Part shown: piece by piece, positions 50,466 to 60,526 of the stretch
Numbering within the stretch: position 1 is the stretch's first letter
How the letters are laid out: each line of letters starts with the position of its first letter
NCBI RefSeq assembly: GCF_049446075.1
Contig: NZ_JBMSEB010000001.1
Location: 1,302,001-1,366,000, forward strand
Direction: 5' to 3'
Length of the DNA stretch: 64,000 bases
Source: Humibacter sp049446075
GTDB taxonomy: Bacteria; Actinomycetota; Actinomycetes; Actinomycetales; Microbacteriaceae
Notes under the pieces: model-generated
The model's database searches: none
Told to the model about the DNA's origin: nothing
What the model saw: only the letters and a program-made list of their open reading frames with translations
Program-made: the position numbers and the translations under genes

Positions 50466-50885
50466 ATGACGTACGCGGTCTCCAAGTCAGACGATCAGTG
50501 GCGGAAGGAGCTCAGCGACGAGCAGTACGCCGTGCTGCGCCAGGCTGCGACGGAGCGCCCATGGACGGGTGAGCTGCTCGACGAGAGCCGCGCTGGGGTG
50601 TACACGTGTGCCGCCTGCGGCGCCGAGCTGTTCAAGAGCGGAACGAAGTTCGACTCGGGATGCGGGTGGCCGAGCTTCTACGAGTCGGTACGGCCCGAAG
50701 CCGTCGAGCTGCTGGAGGACAACACGCTCGGCATGGTGCGCACCGAGGTGCGCTGCGCGAACTGCGGCTCCCACCTCGGGCACGTCTTCCCTGACGGATT
50801 CGGCACGCCGACCGGCGACCGTTACTGCATGAACTCCCTCTCGCTCGCGTTCTCCGCGGAGCCTGAGCAGAAGACCGACGCCTGA
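50466..50885 (+). CDS. msrB: peptide-methionine (R)-S-oxide reductase
   Basis: 139-residue MsrB reducing methionine-R-sulphoxide in proteins. Zinc ligands Cys48 and Cys51 (TCAAC) and Cys97 and Cys100 (RCANC) and the catalytic Cys121 in DRYCMNSLSL are all present, with FDSGCGWPSFYESV and GSHLGHVFPDG. GAAGGGAACGA precedes the ATG 50466. It is followed 4 bp later by a nitroreductase-family gene, so the two oxidative/redox-stress enzymes are probably co-transcribed. Confidence 0.96.
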   Translation: MTYAVSKSDDQWRKELSDEQYAVLRQAATERPWTGELLDESRAGVYTCAACGAELFKSGTKFDSGCGWPSFYESVRPEAVELLEDNTLGMVRTEVRCANCGSHLGHVFPDGFGTPTGDRYCMNSLSLAFSAEPEQKTDA

Positions 50886-50889
50886 GGCC

Positions 50890-51432
50890 GTGTCGGCTCG
50901 GGAGGCGATCGCGACCAGACGGTCGCAATCAAGGGTGACGGATGCGGCGCCGACGCACGAGGAGATCCTCGCGCTCGTCGCCGCGGCCGGTCGCGTCGCC
51001 GACCACAGTTCGCTGCGCCCATGGCGTCTCATCGAGTTGCGCGGCGATGCAAGGGCGCGTCTTGGCGCGGCGATCGCCGAAGCCGAGAACAAGGACGAGC
51101 CTTCGACGAAGCCCATGCGGGCTCCCTTGCTCATAGCCGTCGTCGCCAGCAGGCGCGAAAGCGAGAAGGTGCCGGCGTGGGAGCAGGATGCCGTGGCATC
51201 CGGCGTCGCGCACATGCTGAGCCTTCTGCTCGACGAGGCCGGCTGGGGTGTCATGTGGCGCACCGGCCATTACACGCGTACCAAGGCAATCGCGAAGATG
51301 CATGGACTGCTGAAGCACGAACGCTTGCTCGGCTGGCTGTATGTCGGAGGCAAGCCCGACCGTGGCAACGGAAAGGGCGAGGGCGCACCCAAGCTCGTCG
51401 ACCCGGAGGAATTCGTGAGCGTGCTCGACTGA
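50890..51432 (+). CDS. nitroreductase-family FMN-dependent oxidoreductase
   Basis: 180-residue nitroreductase-like flavoprotein. The N-terminal SAREAIATRRSQSRVTDAAP carries the FMN-phosphate Arg pair, followed by AAGRVADHSSLRPWRLIELR, then VASGVAHMLSLLLDEAGWGV and LLGWLYVGGKPD. GTG start, 4 bp after msrB. Enzymes of this short form use NAD(P)H to reduce nitro compounds or quinones; the physiological substrate is unknown. A tRNA-Thr on the opposite strand lies 37 bp downstream. Confidence 0.9.
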   Translation: MSAREAIATRRSQSRVTDAAPTHEEILALVAAAGRVADHSSLRPWRLIELRGDARARLGAAIAEAENKDEPSTKPMRAPLLIAVVASRRESEKVPAWEQDAVASGVAHMLSLLLDEAGWGVMWRTGHYTRTKAIAKMHGLLKHERLLGWLYVGGKPDRGNGKGEGAPKLVDPEEFVSVLD

Positions 51433-51469
51433 CGGGCGCTGACGTCATCAGGTCGAATGCCTAGAAGAG

Positions 51470-51542
51470 AGCCGACTGCGGGACTCGAACCCGCAACCTA
51501 CGCTTTACAAGAGCGTTGCGCTACCAATTGCGCCAAGTCGGC
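51470..51542 (-). tRNA. tRNA-Thr (anticodon UGU)
   Basis: 73-nt cloverleaf on the minus strand: acceptor GCCGACT/AGTCGGC, D-arm GCGC/GCGC, anticodon stem ACGCT/AGCGT with loop CTTGTAA (TGT), T-arm GCGGG-TTCGAGT-CCCGC, discriminator T. CCA not encoded. Confidence 0.96.
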
Positions 51543-51623
51543 CTGAGGGCGGTGCCCTCGACGCCCCATATTACTGGGCACTGCGAAGACGAGTCCGCGC
51601 CGCGGTCGTCTCCAGCCTCAGGC

Positions 51624-52556
51624 TCAGCCGTTGGTGGTCGCGGTCGGGCTGGGCGTCGACGTGGAGGTCGGCGTCGGCGTCGAGGTGGAGTACGTGTCGG
51701 CCTGCGCCTTCACGATGAATGCGCGGAACTCGTCCGGATCGGTCAGTGATCCGCGATACTCCTTGCCGTTGACGAGCACGAGCGGTGTGCCCTTCAGCTG
51801 CTTCACCGACGAGTTGGGGATGGGACCGGTGAGGGTGCGATCGAGGGCGTTCTGAGCCCAGGAGTTGAAGCGCCCGTCGTCGATGCACTTCGACACCGAG
51901 TCGTAGCTCTTCACACCTGCTCGTTTCACCAGCGACTTGATCTGCTGGTCGGTGAGCCCGGCCGTGTTCTCCTTCGGCTGGTTCTCGAACAACTGCCGGT
52001 TGAACGCCCAGAACGAGTTGGGCTCGTAGTTGGCGACGCACGCGGCCGCGTTGTCCGCTCGGAGCGAGTACTTGGTGCCAGCCGAGTGGCTGGCGAGCAA
52101 CGGGATCGGGTGGATCTCTATCGTCGCCGCCCCACTGTCGACCAGCTTGCCGATCTGATCCGCGTTCGTGCGCTCGAACTCACCGCAGTAGGGGCAGAGG
52201 TAGTCGATGTACGTGACGATCGTGACCGCGCCGGCCGAGGCATCCGGCTTGCTGACCACGGGTTTGGCACCGGCGGCGGCCGCCTCGGTGCGCTCTGCCT
52301 TCATGCCCTTGCCGATCAGGATGCCGTCGCTCGCCATGTTCGACGGACCGTGCGACGGCGGGTGAATGGATGACACGATCACCACGGCGACGACGGCTGC
52401 GGCCGCTATGACCACCGCGATGATGCTGGACCTGACGACTGCCCTGCGACGACGCTCCTGCTTGCGGTGCTGCTCGCGCAGCTGGCGCGCCTTGTCGCGG
52501 GCCGCTGCGCGGCGTTCACCGGCAGCGGGGCGGCGTTCAAGATCGCCGTTGGTCAT
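51624..52556 (-). CDS. membrane-anchored DsbA-family thiol-disulphide oxidoreductase
   Basis: 310-residue exported thioredoxin-fold protein. A basic coiled N-terminus (KARQLREQHRKQERRRR) precedes one transmembrane helix at about 42-63. The extracellular DsbA-like domain carries the active site CPYC (121-124) in YIDYLCPYCGEFER, the cis-Pro region GTPLVLVNGKEY and a second Cys pair further on. The C-terminal roughly 20 residues are a Thr/Pro/Ser tail. It probably catalyses disulphide formation in secreted proteins. Divergent from msiK. Translation start at ATG 52556. Confidence 0.9.
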   Translation of the reverse strand: MTNGDLERRPAAGERRAAARDKARQLREQHRKQERRRRAVVRSSIIAVVIAAAAVVAVVIVSSIHPPSHGPSNMASDGILIGKGMKAERTEAAAAGAKPVVSKPDASAGAVTIVTYIDYLCPYCGEFERTNADQIGKLVDSGAATIEIHPIPLLASHSAGTKYSLRADNAAACVANYEPNSFWAFNRQLFENQPKENTAGLTDQQIKSLVKRAGVKSYDSVSKCIDDGRFNSWAQNALDRTLTGPIPNSSVKQLKGTPLVLVNGKEYRGSLTDPDEFRAFIVKAQADTYSTSTPTPTSTSTPSPTATTNG

Positions 52557-52758
52557 TCGATCTCACTTCGGATGTGGAACTGCATGGGGTCTTGGGGGCG
52601 GCACGCAGACGATGCGGCATGCGAACGCCTCGTCGATGCTAGAGCGGCACTCTGGGAAATGCCCAGACGAGGCCTGGAGACCACGCGTGTGCCGTCGGAG
52701 TGAACCCTGCATCCCCCCGGTCGGGGGCGATTCGCCGTCTGCATCCGTCTTGACGTAA

Positions 52759-52786
52759 CATCGGTCCTGGTCATCGAGGACCGATG
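52759..52786. promoter_or_regulatory. perfect hairpin/operator in the msiK leader
   Basis: CATCGGTCCT (52759-52768) and AGGACCGATG (52777-52786) form a perfect 10-bp inverted repeat with an 8-base spacer, just after a TTGACG (52750-52755) promoter-like box and 60 bp before msiK. It could be an operator or a leader hairpin. The rest of 52557-52845 shows nothing recognisable. Confidence 0.45.
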
Positions 52787-52845
52787 GCCATACATCCATC
52801 ACAACGGATCGTCCGGCACGTACCTGCCGGTGAAGGAGAAACATC

Positions 52846-53940
<1,095 letters not shown>

Positions 53941-53962
53941 CCCGCAGGCATCCTCATCATCG

Positions 53963-54001
53963 ATCGCCCTCGGCCCGGGTTCCGCTCGGGCCGAGGGCGA
54001 T
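53963..54001 (+). terminator. msiK terminator
   Basis: Perfect 15-bp stem: ATCGCCCTCGGCCCG (53963-53977) with CGGGCCGAGGGCGAT (53987-54001), 9-nt loop, followed by TGCTTGTG. Confidence 0.85.
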
Positions 54002-54028
54002 TGCTTGTGCGCCACTAGGTTGGAAGTT

Positions 54029-55333
54029 ATGGCTGGCTCCGTCAACATCACCGCGGCTACGGTCGACCCGGCTCTGCTCGACCTGTCGTGGAACCTGCCC
54101 TTGGACAAGTGGTCCAACGAGCACATCGCCTTCCTGCCCAAGGGCATCTCGAGGCACCTGGTGCGCTTCGCCAACCTCTCCGGCTACGTCATCGCCATCA
54201 AAGAGACGACCGGCGAAATGGCCAGACGCGAATACGACATGCTGCGCACCCTGCAGCGACTCGACGTTCCCTGCGTAGAGCCCGTCGCCGTGATCGAGGG
54301 CCGAACGGATGACTCGGGCAAGGCGCTCAAACCCGTTCTGGTGACCCGCCACCTCAAGTTCTCGCTTCCCTACCGCGCGCTGTACTCGCAGACCCTGCGT
54401 CCCGACACCGCGACCCGGCTCGTCGACGCGCTGGCGGTTCTGCTAGCGCGTCTCCACATGATCGGGTTCTTCTGGGGCGACGTCTCGCTCTCGAACACGC
54501 TCTTCCGAAGGGATGCCGGCGCTTTCGCCGCCTATCTGGTCGACGCCGAGACCGGGCAGCTCTACGAAGGCGGCCTCTCCAACGGCCAGCGCGAGAACGA
54601 CCTGGAGATCGCGCGCATCAACATCGCAGGGGAGCTCATGGACATCCAAGCCGGCGGGCGGCTGGCAGAGGAGGTCGACCCGGTCGAGGTGTCCGGGGGA
54701 ATCGTCGCCGCCTACCGGTCGCTGTGGAAGGAACTGACCGCGAGCGAGTCGTTCTCGGCATCCGAGCGGTGGCGCATCGCCGAGCGTGTGCGCAGGCTCA
54801 ACGAGCTGGGCTTCGACATCGAGGAACTCGGGATCAGAACGGGCGAGGGTGGCGCAACCGTGCGCATCCAGCCCAAGGTCGTCGATGCGGGCCATCACCA
54901 GCGGCGTCTTCTTCGACTCACCGGCCTCGACACCGGAGAGAACCAGGCGAGGCGCCTGCTCAACGACCTGGACTCCTACGCCGCAACGGTCGCCAAGCCG
55001 GGCATGGACGAAGAGGCCCTCGCCCACGAGTGGCTGATCCGCGTATTCGAGCCCGTCGTGCGTGCCATTCCTGCGGATTTGCGCGGCAAGCTGGAGCCCG
55101 CAGAGGTGTTCCACCAGCTGCTCGACCATCGCTGGTTCATGTCGCAGGAAGAGGGGCGAGACGTGCCTCTCGCCGAGGCGCTCTCGTCGTACATCAACGA
55201 CGTGCTGCGGCACAGGCGCGACGAGGCGACGGTGATCGCTCCGGTCACCGAGGCGTTCACGCTGCCCGTGCGGGTGCCGGGCGACGCGCAGGACGACGAG
55301 CCGGACGACGACGACTGGATGTCGAAGGTCTGA
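54029..55333 (+). CDS. DUF4032 protein with kinase-like N-terminal domain
   Basis: 434-residue protein common in actinobacteria. Residues about 30-270 resemble a protein/lipopolysaccharide-kinase fold: VIAIKETTGEMARREYDMLR (Lys of the ATP site and following Glu), LARLHMIGFFWGDVSLSNTL (catalytic-loop-like HxxGxxxGDxSxSN) and AAYLVDAETGQLY (DxE in place of DFG). The C-terminal region is DUF4032 (about 220-400). The substrate is unknown. It lies just after the msiK terminator and is often found beside msiK in this group. The acidic C-terminal tail is short. ATG 54029. Confidence 0.82.
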   Translation: MAGSVNITAATVDPALLDLSWNLPLDKWSNEHIAFLPKGISRHLVRFANLSGYVIAIKETTGEMARREYDMLRTLQRLDVPCVEPVAVIEGRTDDSGKALKPVLVTRHLKFSLPYRALYSQTLRPDTATRLVDALAVLLARLHMIGFFWGDVSLSNTLFRRDAGAFAAYLVDAETGQLYEGGLSNGQRENDLEIARINIAGELMDIQAGGRLAEEVDPVEVSGGIVAAYRSLWKELTASESFSASERWRIAERVRRLNELGFDIEELGIRTGEGGATVRIQPKVVDAGHHQRRLLRLTGLDTGENQARRLLNDLDSYAATVAKPGMDEEALAHEWLIRVFEPVVRAIPADLRGKLEPAEVFHQLLDHRWFMSQEEGRDVPLAEALSSYINDVLRHRRDEATVIAPVTEAFTLPVRVPGDAQDDEPDDDDWMSKV

Positions 55334-55351
55334 TCCTGGCGGAGCCGGGCT

Positions 55352-56176
55352 TCATCCCACAGACGGCATTGCTTCCCAGCTGATGGTGCCGTCGGTCTGC
55401 CAGGTGACCGTGACGATGAGCGGGCGTCCGTCGGTGTCTCGCACGGCATCCTTACTCAGCGACAGGCCGTGGTCGGCGATGCCCTCTTCCGTCGCGCACG
55501 TCTCGGCGGCTCGTTGTGGCCCGGCGACGGCCACCAGGCAGTACAGACCGTCGAGACGCTTCGCCGCGTAGATGGTGCTGCTGCCCTCCAGTCCCACTCC
55601 GAGGGCGACCTCGTGGAACGAGGTCGCCACGAAACCGGCAGTGACGGCTGCCGGCAGGTTGTCGACACGCGGTGCGGTGCGGAAGAACTCCTCGATGGCC
55701 GGTCCCGGCAGCGGCTGGTAGGTGTCCGCGTTCGGCATCGACGTCTGCGTGCTCGCCGCGGCCGGCGCCGCGGGCGGCTGCATCCCCCGGAGCACGGCCG
55801 TCGAGATGCCTGCGGCAACCAGCACACCGAGCACGAAGGCGCCTGCACCGACGACCGCTGGCGGGATGCGCCGCAGTCGTGCCCGACCTCGAGTGTCGTC
55901 GCGTGCGCGCTCGTCGTCGAACTCGTCGTCGTCTGCGGCGTCCTGCGCGTCATCTACGCCGTCGCCACGCGCGGTCTGTCCGGTTCCGTCCTCGCGCGAG
56001 GCTCCTGCGCTGGGCGGAGCCGACCGGACGTGCAGCCTGTCGTACTCGGCGAGCGCCCATGCGCTCGGCGTCATGCGCACCGTGTCGCCGGTGAGGGGAT
56101 CGACATAATCCCGCGGCTGCTCGGCAGCGCCCTCGCGCGAATACAAGCGCTCGAGGAGCCGTCGTCGATCATCCAT
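55352..56176 (-). CDS. single-pass membrane protein of unknown function
   Basis: 274-residue hypothetical protein. Residues 1-105 are cytosolic, beginning MDDRRRLLERLYSREGAAEQ and becoming Asp/Glu-rich. One transmembrane helix covers about 108-130 (VVGAGAFVLGVLVAAGISTA). The extracellular part (135-274) has a Pro/Ala/Thr linker and then a compact domain with two Cys (RLDGLYCLVAV and AAETCATEE) that could be disulphide-linked. I recognise no named family. ATG 56176 with AGGATC just upstream. It is convergent with DUF4032. Confidence 0.7.
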   Translation of the reverse strand: MDDRRRLLERLYSREGAAEQPRDYVDPLTGDTVRMTPSAWALAEYDRLHVRSAPPSAGASREDGTGQTARGDGVDDAQDAADDDEFDDERARDDTRGRARLRRIPPAVVGAGAFVLGVLVAAGISTAVLRGMQPPAAPAAASTQTSMPNADTYQPLPGPAIEEFFRTAPRVDNLPAAVTAGFVATSFHEVALGVGLEGSSTIYAAKRLDGLYCLVAVAGPQRAAETCATEEGIADHGLSLSKDAVRDTDGRPLIVTVTWQTDGTISWEAMPSVG

Positions 56177-56244
56177 GATCCTGCAACCTTTCGCGAGGTC
56201 GCATCAAGGCTATGTCGCCTGCCCCGCCGCGGCGCCGCACCGAG

Positions 56245-57246
56245 TCAGCGCTGCTCGGGCGCCTGAGACCGCCGCTTGGCTATCTCGTACAGGGCGACTC
56301 CCGCCGCGATCCCGGCGTTGAGCGATTCGGTCGCGGCCGAGATGGGGATCGAGACGATGGCGTCGCACGTCTCGCTGACCAGGCGGGAGAGACCCTTGCC
56401 CTCGCTTCCGACGACGATCACGACTCCCCTGTCAGCCAGCTCGAGGTCGTGGAGCGAGAGGTCGCCATCGCCTGCGAGGCCGAGCACGAAGAGGCCGCGC
56501 TTCTGCAGGCCCTTCAGGGTTTGGGTGAGGTTGGGCGCCATGGAGACCGGAGTGCGGGCGGCCGCACCTGCCGACGTCTTCCACGCCGACGCGGTCACGC
56601 CGACAGAGCGACGCTGCGGAACGATCACGGTCTGGCCGCCGAAGGCCGCCGTCGAGCGGATGATCGCGCCGAGGTTGCGGGGATCCGTCACGCCGTCGAG
56701 CGCCACGAACAAGGGCACGCGGCCGCTGGCGAGCACCTGATCGAGCACGTCGTCTACCTGGCTGTACTCGTAAGGCGGAACCTTGAGTGCGACTCCCTGG
56801 TGCACCGCGTCTTTGCCGGCCAAGCGGTCGATCTCGGGGCGCATCACCTCGAGCACGGGGATACCGCGCTTCGTCGCCGTGCTCAGGATCTCCTTCACGC
56901 GATCGTCGAACTCCATGCGCGAGGCAACGTACAGCGTGGTCGCCGGAATGCGAGCGCGAAGGGCCTCGAGCACCGAGTTGCGACCGGTGACGATCTCCGA
57001 GTCATCCGACGTGGACCTTCGCGCAGCGGTGCCCGAGCCTGTGTTCGAGCGCTGCCCGCCTTTGCCCGCCTTTGCCGCTGCACGCTCTGCGAGTGCCTTG
57101 CGCTTCGCGGCCGGGTGGTACTCGCGCTCCTCCGCCTTGGGGGTCGGCCCCCTGCCCTCGAGCGCCTTACGGCCGTGGCCGCCCGTGCCCTTCGTGGGGC
57201 CCTTCTTGGATTTGCGCACGGCTCCCGCGCGCGGCTTATTCGCCAT
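56245..57246 (-). CDS. rlmB: 23S rRNA (guanosine-2'-O-)-methyltransferase RlmB
   Basis: 333-residue SpoU-family methyltransferase that modifies G2251 of 23S rRNA. The N-terminal roughly 90 residues are a basic actinobacterial extension. The substrate-binding domain starts EIVTGRNSVLEALRARIPAT. The trefoil-knot SPOUT domain carries LDGVTDPRNLGAIIRSTAAF (motif 1), VIVVGSEGKGLSRLV (motif 2) and IPISAATESLNAGIAAGVAL (motif 3). ATG 57246 overlaps cysS by 11 bp, so it is translated from the cysS mRNA. Confidence 0.94.
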   Translation of the reverse strand: MANKPRAGAVRKSKKGPTKGTGGHGRKALEGRGPTPKAEEREYHPAAKRKALAERAAAKAGKGGQRSNTGSGTAARRSTSDDSEIVTGRNSVLEALRARIPATTLYVASRMEFDDRVKEILSTATKRGIPVLEVMRPEIDRLAGKDAVHQGVALKVPPYEYSQVDDVLDQVLASGRVPLFVALDGVTDPRNLGAIIRSTAAFGGQTVIVPQRRSVGVTASAWKTSAGAAARTPVSMAPNLTQTLKGLQKRGLFVLGLAGDGDLSLHDLELADRGVVIVVGSEGKGLSRLVSETCDAIVSIPISAATESLNAGIAAGVALYEIAKRRSQAPEQR

Positions 57247-58672
57247 CGATACTCCAATGTGCACCCGTCGGGGTGTCCTCGATCGTGATGCCCGCCTCGG
57301 CCAGTTCCGAGCGGATGCGGTCGGCAAGGGCGAAGTCGCGCGTCTGCCTGGCTGCCTGTCTGTCGGCGAGGAGTCTACGCAGCAGAGCATCGAGCGCACT
57401 GCGCGCGGGCGCGTCTGTGCGCATCCGCCACTGGTGGGCAAGCGGATTGATGCCCAGCACTTCGGTCATGGCTTCGACCTGGCCGCGGGCGATCGCCGCG
57501 CTGCCGAGGTCCTCGCTGTCGAGCGCCTGGTTCCCGGCCCGCACGGTGTCGTGCAACACGCCCAGTGCCTGAGGAACGCCGAAGTCGTCGTCCATCGCCT
57601 CGGCGAATTCCGCCGGGATCACCTCGGCCCCGGTCGTCGCGAACCTCGTGCCTGCCAGCCGACGGTCCACGCGTTCCAGGAAGCCGGAGATGCGCTCCAG
57701 AGCAGCCTCAGCCTCCCCAAGCGAACCCTCAGTGAAATCGATGGTGGAGCGATAGTGCGCGGCGCCCAGGTAGTAGCGCAGCACGAGTGGCCGAGCTGCT
57801 CCCAGAAGCTCAGCGGCGTACACCGAGTTGCCCAGCGACTTCGACATCTTCTGCCCACCGACGTTCACGAGGCCGTTGTGCACCCAGTAGCGCGCGAACG
57901 CATCGCCTGCGGCGGTTGACTGCGCCAACTCGTTCTCGTGGTGCGGGAACCGGAGGTCGAGTCCGCCTCCGTGGATGTCGAACTCGGTGCCGAGATAGTG
58001 CGACGACATCGCGGAGCACTCGATGTGCCAGCCAGGGCGCCCCGGCCCCCACGGGCTGTCCCACGTCGCCGATTCGGGCTCGTCGGACTTGCGTCCCTTC
58101 CACAGGGCGAAGTCGCGGGGATCGCGCTTGGCGCGCGGGTCGGCATCCGTCGCCGCCTCCATGGCGTCGATGCTCTGCCTCGTCAGCTCTCCGTACGCCG
58201 GCCAGCTGCGCACATCGAAATAGACGTCGCCCGACCCGTCGTCCGCCGGGTAAGCGTGCCCGGCGTCGATCAGGCGCGCGATGATCGACTGCATCTGCGG
58301 AATGCTCGCCGTCGCCCTCGGCTCGTAGGTGGGCGGCTGGATGCCGAGCGCGGCATATGCGTCGGTGAACTCCCGCTCCGAGCGGTAGGCGAGCGCCCAC
58401 CACTGCTCCGGGCTGCCGGAGGCCTGCGCCTGCGCCGCGTTGACGAGCACCTTGTCGTCGATGTCGGTCACGTTGCGCACGAGGGTCACGTCGTAGCCCC
58501 GGTAGTTGAACCAGCGGCGCATCTGGTCGTACACGAGCGCCGAGCGCAGGTGCCCGATGTGGGGTGATGACTGCACCGTCGGGCCGCACACGTAGATTCC
58601 GACCCTGCCGTCGACGAGCGGAACGAAGTCGCGCAACCGTGCGGCGCGCGTGTCGTACAGTCGGATTCCCAC
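57236..58672 (-). CDS. cysS: cysteinyl-tRNA synthetase
   Basis: 478-residue class I aminoacyl-tRNA synthetase charging tRNA-Cys. The zinc-ligand Cys29 is in IYVCGPTVQ, the HIGH motif is PHIGHLRS at about 37-44, the zinc/cysteine site GWHIECSAMS follows, and KMSKS lies at 275-279. The C-terminal DALR-like domain follows. ATG 58672 is the family start, 5 bp after the ispDF stop and 11 bp overlapping rlmB, so the three genes form an operon, matching the mycobacterial order. Confidence 0.97.
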   Translation of the reverse strand: MGIRLYDTRAARLRDFVPLVDGRVGIYVCGPTVQSSPHIGHLRSALVYDQMRRWFNYRGYDVTLVRNVTDIDDKVLVNAAQAQASGSPEQWWALAYRSEREFTDAYAALGIQPPTYEPRATASIPQMQSIIARLIDAGHAYPADDGSGDVYFDVRSWPAYGELTRQSIDAMEAATDADPRAKRDPRDFALWKGRKSDEPESATWDSPWGPGRPGWHIECSAMSSHYLGTEFDIHGGGLDLRFPHHENELAQSTAAGDAFARYWVHNGLVNVGGQKMSKSLGNSVYAAELLGAARPLVLRYYLGAAHYRSTIDFTEGSLGEAEAALERISGFLERVDRRLAGTRFATTGAEVIPAEFAEAMDDDFGVPQALGVLHDTVRAGNQALDSEDLGSAAIARGQVEAMTEVLGINPLAHQWRMRTDAPARSALDALLRRLLADRQAARQTRDFALADRIRSELAEAGITIEDTPTGAHWSIDGE

Positions 58673-58677
58673 GCGAC

Positions 58678-59847
58678 CTAGCCTAGTTGCGGGTCAGACA
58701 CCACCAGCGCCGTCGCCATGGCTGTTACGCCCTCGCCACGTCCGGTGAATCCGAGGCCGTCGGTCGTGGTCGCCGACACCGAGACCGGGGCCCCGAGGAT
58801 GCCGCTCAGCACCCGCTCCGCCTCCTCGCGTCGACCCGAGAACCTTGGCCGGTTTCCGATCAGCTGAACGCTCACGTTGCCGATGCGGAGCCCCGCCTCA
58901 GCGAGCCGCTCCCGGGTCGCCGTCAGGAACACCTCGCCGCGGGCACCGGCGAAGCGCGGGTCGTCCGTGCCGAAGAGCGAACCGATGTCGCCGAGTCCGG
59001 CCGCAGACAGCAGCGCGTCCACGATGGCGTGCGCAACCGCGTCGCCGTCGCTGTGGCCGGCCAGCGCTCGTTCGCCCGGCCAGTGCAGGCCCGCGAGCCA
59101 CAGTTCGCCGTCGCCGCCGAACGCGTGGGTGTCGGTGCCCAGCCCGATGAGCGGAACAGCGGGCACCGGTCCGAAGAGTTGCTCGGCTCTCGCGAGGTCT
59201 GCAGGGGTCGTGACCTTGAACGCGAGCGCGTCCCCGGGCACGACCCGCACAGGATGACCGATGGCGGCGACCAGGGCGGCGTCGTCGGTCGCCTCGTGTG
59301 TCGCCGCACGGTACGCGGCGACGAGGATGTCGCGCGGGAACCCCTGAGGCGTCTGCACGGCGACGAGCTCGGAGCGGTCGACGGTATCGGTGACGTGAGA
59401 GGCGGCATCCGTGCGCTTGATGGTGTCGCTCACGGGCAGGCCGGGAATCACGCCCTCCCCTGTGGCCTCGACCGCCGCGACGACAGCGTCGAACTGATCG
59501 GAGGGCGTGAATGCGCGTGCAGCGTCGTGCACCAGCACGACCCGAACGTCGTCGCCGAGCACGGCGAGGCCGGCTTCGACGGATGCCTGCCTGCTCTCGC
59601 CTCCCGCAACCACTGCCACATTCGGATCGAGCGGATCGAGGAGTGCCTGCACGTCTCGCGTCCTGCTTGTCGGCACCACGAGGATCAACTGCGCAGGCGA
59701 ACGCATGCCCGAAACGGCATGCACCGCGTGCTCGAGCAGGGTGAGCCCCGCAACGGAGACGAACGCCTTCGGAACGCCAGCACCCAGTCGGGTGCCAGAC
59801 CCTGCTGCGACCACGATGACCGCGACGCGCGACGAAGATGCGCTCAT
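58678..59847 (-). CDS. ispDF: bifunctional IspD/IspF of the MEP isoprenoid pathway
   Basis: 389-residue fusion. The N-terminal IspD (1-225) is 2-C-methyl-D-erythritol 4-phosphate cytidylyltransferase with AAGSGTRLGAGVPKAF (CTP site, Lys27). The C-terminal IspF (about 233-389) is MECDP synthase with metal ligands Asp239 and His241 in GLGTDTHAF and His273 in GHSDGDAVAH, then TTTDGLGFTGRGEG. Enzymes are separate in mycobacteria but fused here. ATG 59847 is the normal IspD start. It lies between carD (34 bp) and cysS (5 bp) and probably shares their transcript. Confidence 0.96.
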   Translation of the reverse strand: MSASSSRVAVIVVAAGSGTRLGAGVPKAFVSVAGLTLLEHAVHAVSGMRSPAQLILVVPTSRTRDVQALLDPLDPNVAVVAGGESRQASVEAGLAVLGDDVRVVLVHDAARAFTPSDQFDAVVAAVEATGEGVIPGLPVSDTIKRTDAASHVTDTVDRSELVAVQTPQGFPRDILVAAYRAATHEATDDAALVAAIGHPVRVVPGDALAFKVTTPADLARAEQLFGPVPAVPLIGLGTDTHAFGGDGELWLAGLHWPGERALAGHSDGDAVAHAIVDALLSAAGLGDIGSLFGTDDPRFAGARGEVFLTATRERLAEAGLRIGNVSVQLIGNRPRFSGRREEAERVLSGILGAPVSVSATTTDGLGFTGRGEGVTAMATALVVSDPQLG

Positions 59848-59881
59848 GCCGACGAGCGTACTGGCCGGGGTGCCGGCAGGA

Positions 59882-60364
59882 CTACGACGCGAGAACCTCG
59901 TCGAGCACGCTGGATGCCTGCTCCTCGTCGGTCTTCTCGGCGAGCGCCAGCTCGGAGATGAGGATCTGGCGTGCCTTGGCGAGCATGCGCTTCTCGCCTG
60001 CCGAAAGCCCACGGTCCTGATCGCGACGCCAGAGATCACGCACGACCTCGGAGACCTTGATCACGTCACCGGAGGCGAGCTTCTCGAGGTTCGCCTTGTA
60101 CCGGCGCGACCAGTTGGTCGGCTCTTCGGTGAACTGCGCCCGCAGCACCTCGAAGACCTTGTCGAGACCCTCTTTGCCGATGACGTCGCGCACGCCGACG
60201 AGGTCGACATTCTCGGCGGGCACCTCGATGGTCAGATCGCCTTGGGTTACGTTGAGCTTGAGGTAGACCTTCTCTTCACCCTTGATGATTCTCTTCTTGA
60301 CCTCGGTGATTGTTGCGGCACCGTGGTGGGGGTAAACGACAGTCTCGCCGACCTCGAAAAGCAT
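59882..60364 (-). CDS. carD: CarD-family RNA polymerase-binding transcription regulator
   Basis: 160-residue essential actinobacterial regulator that stabilises open promoter complexes at rRNA and many other promoters. The N-terminal Tudor-like RNA polymerase-interaction domain is MLFEVGETVVYPHHGAATIT (about residues 1-55). The C-terminal helical DNA-binding domain includes NWSRRYKANLEKLASGDVIK (with the conserved Trp) and LSAGEKRMLAKARQILISEL. ATG 60364 was chosen over an upstream TTG/ATG at 60385 by homology; GAAGGGA lies 10 nt before it. It is the first gene of carD-ispDF-cysS-rlmB. Confidence 0.97.
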   Translation of the reverse strand: MLFEVGETVVYPHHGAATITEVKKRIIKGEEKVYLKLNVTQGDLTIEVPAENVDLVGVRDVIGKEGLDKVFEVLRAQFTEEPTNWSRRYKANLEKLASGDVIKVSEVVRDLWRRDQDRGLSAGEKRMLAKARQILISELALAEKTDEEQASSVLDEVLAS

Positions 60365-60390
60365 AGATAGCAGTCCCTTCAGCAACGTCT

Positions 60391-60419
60391 AGGATACCAC
60401 AGCGGTGCCGTGCTATCCT
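60391..60419. promoter_or_regulatory. overlapping divergent promoters carD/lpqE
   Basis: AGGATA (60391-60396) and TATCCT (60414-60419) form an inverted pair. Each strand thus has a TATCCT -10-like box, one facing carD and one facing the lipoprotein gene, within 29 bp. Firing of the two promoters may be mutually exclusive. -35 boxes are weak. Confidence 0.4.
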
Positions 60420-60526
60420 CTGGCCTCCCGCGGCCGGACGGCCGCTATGCGATAGGCTCGGAAGGCGCTTCGAGGTGTTCGTAACAGGCCGATCCGGCCG
60501 GCCCGGCGCCACTTGGAGGATCTGAA

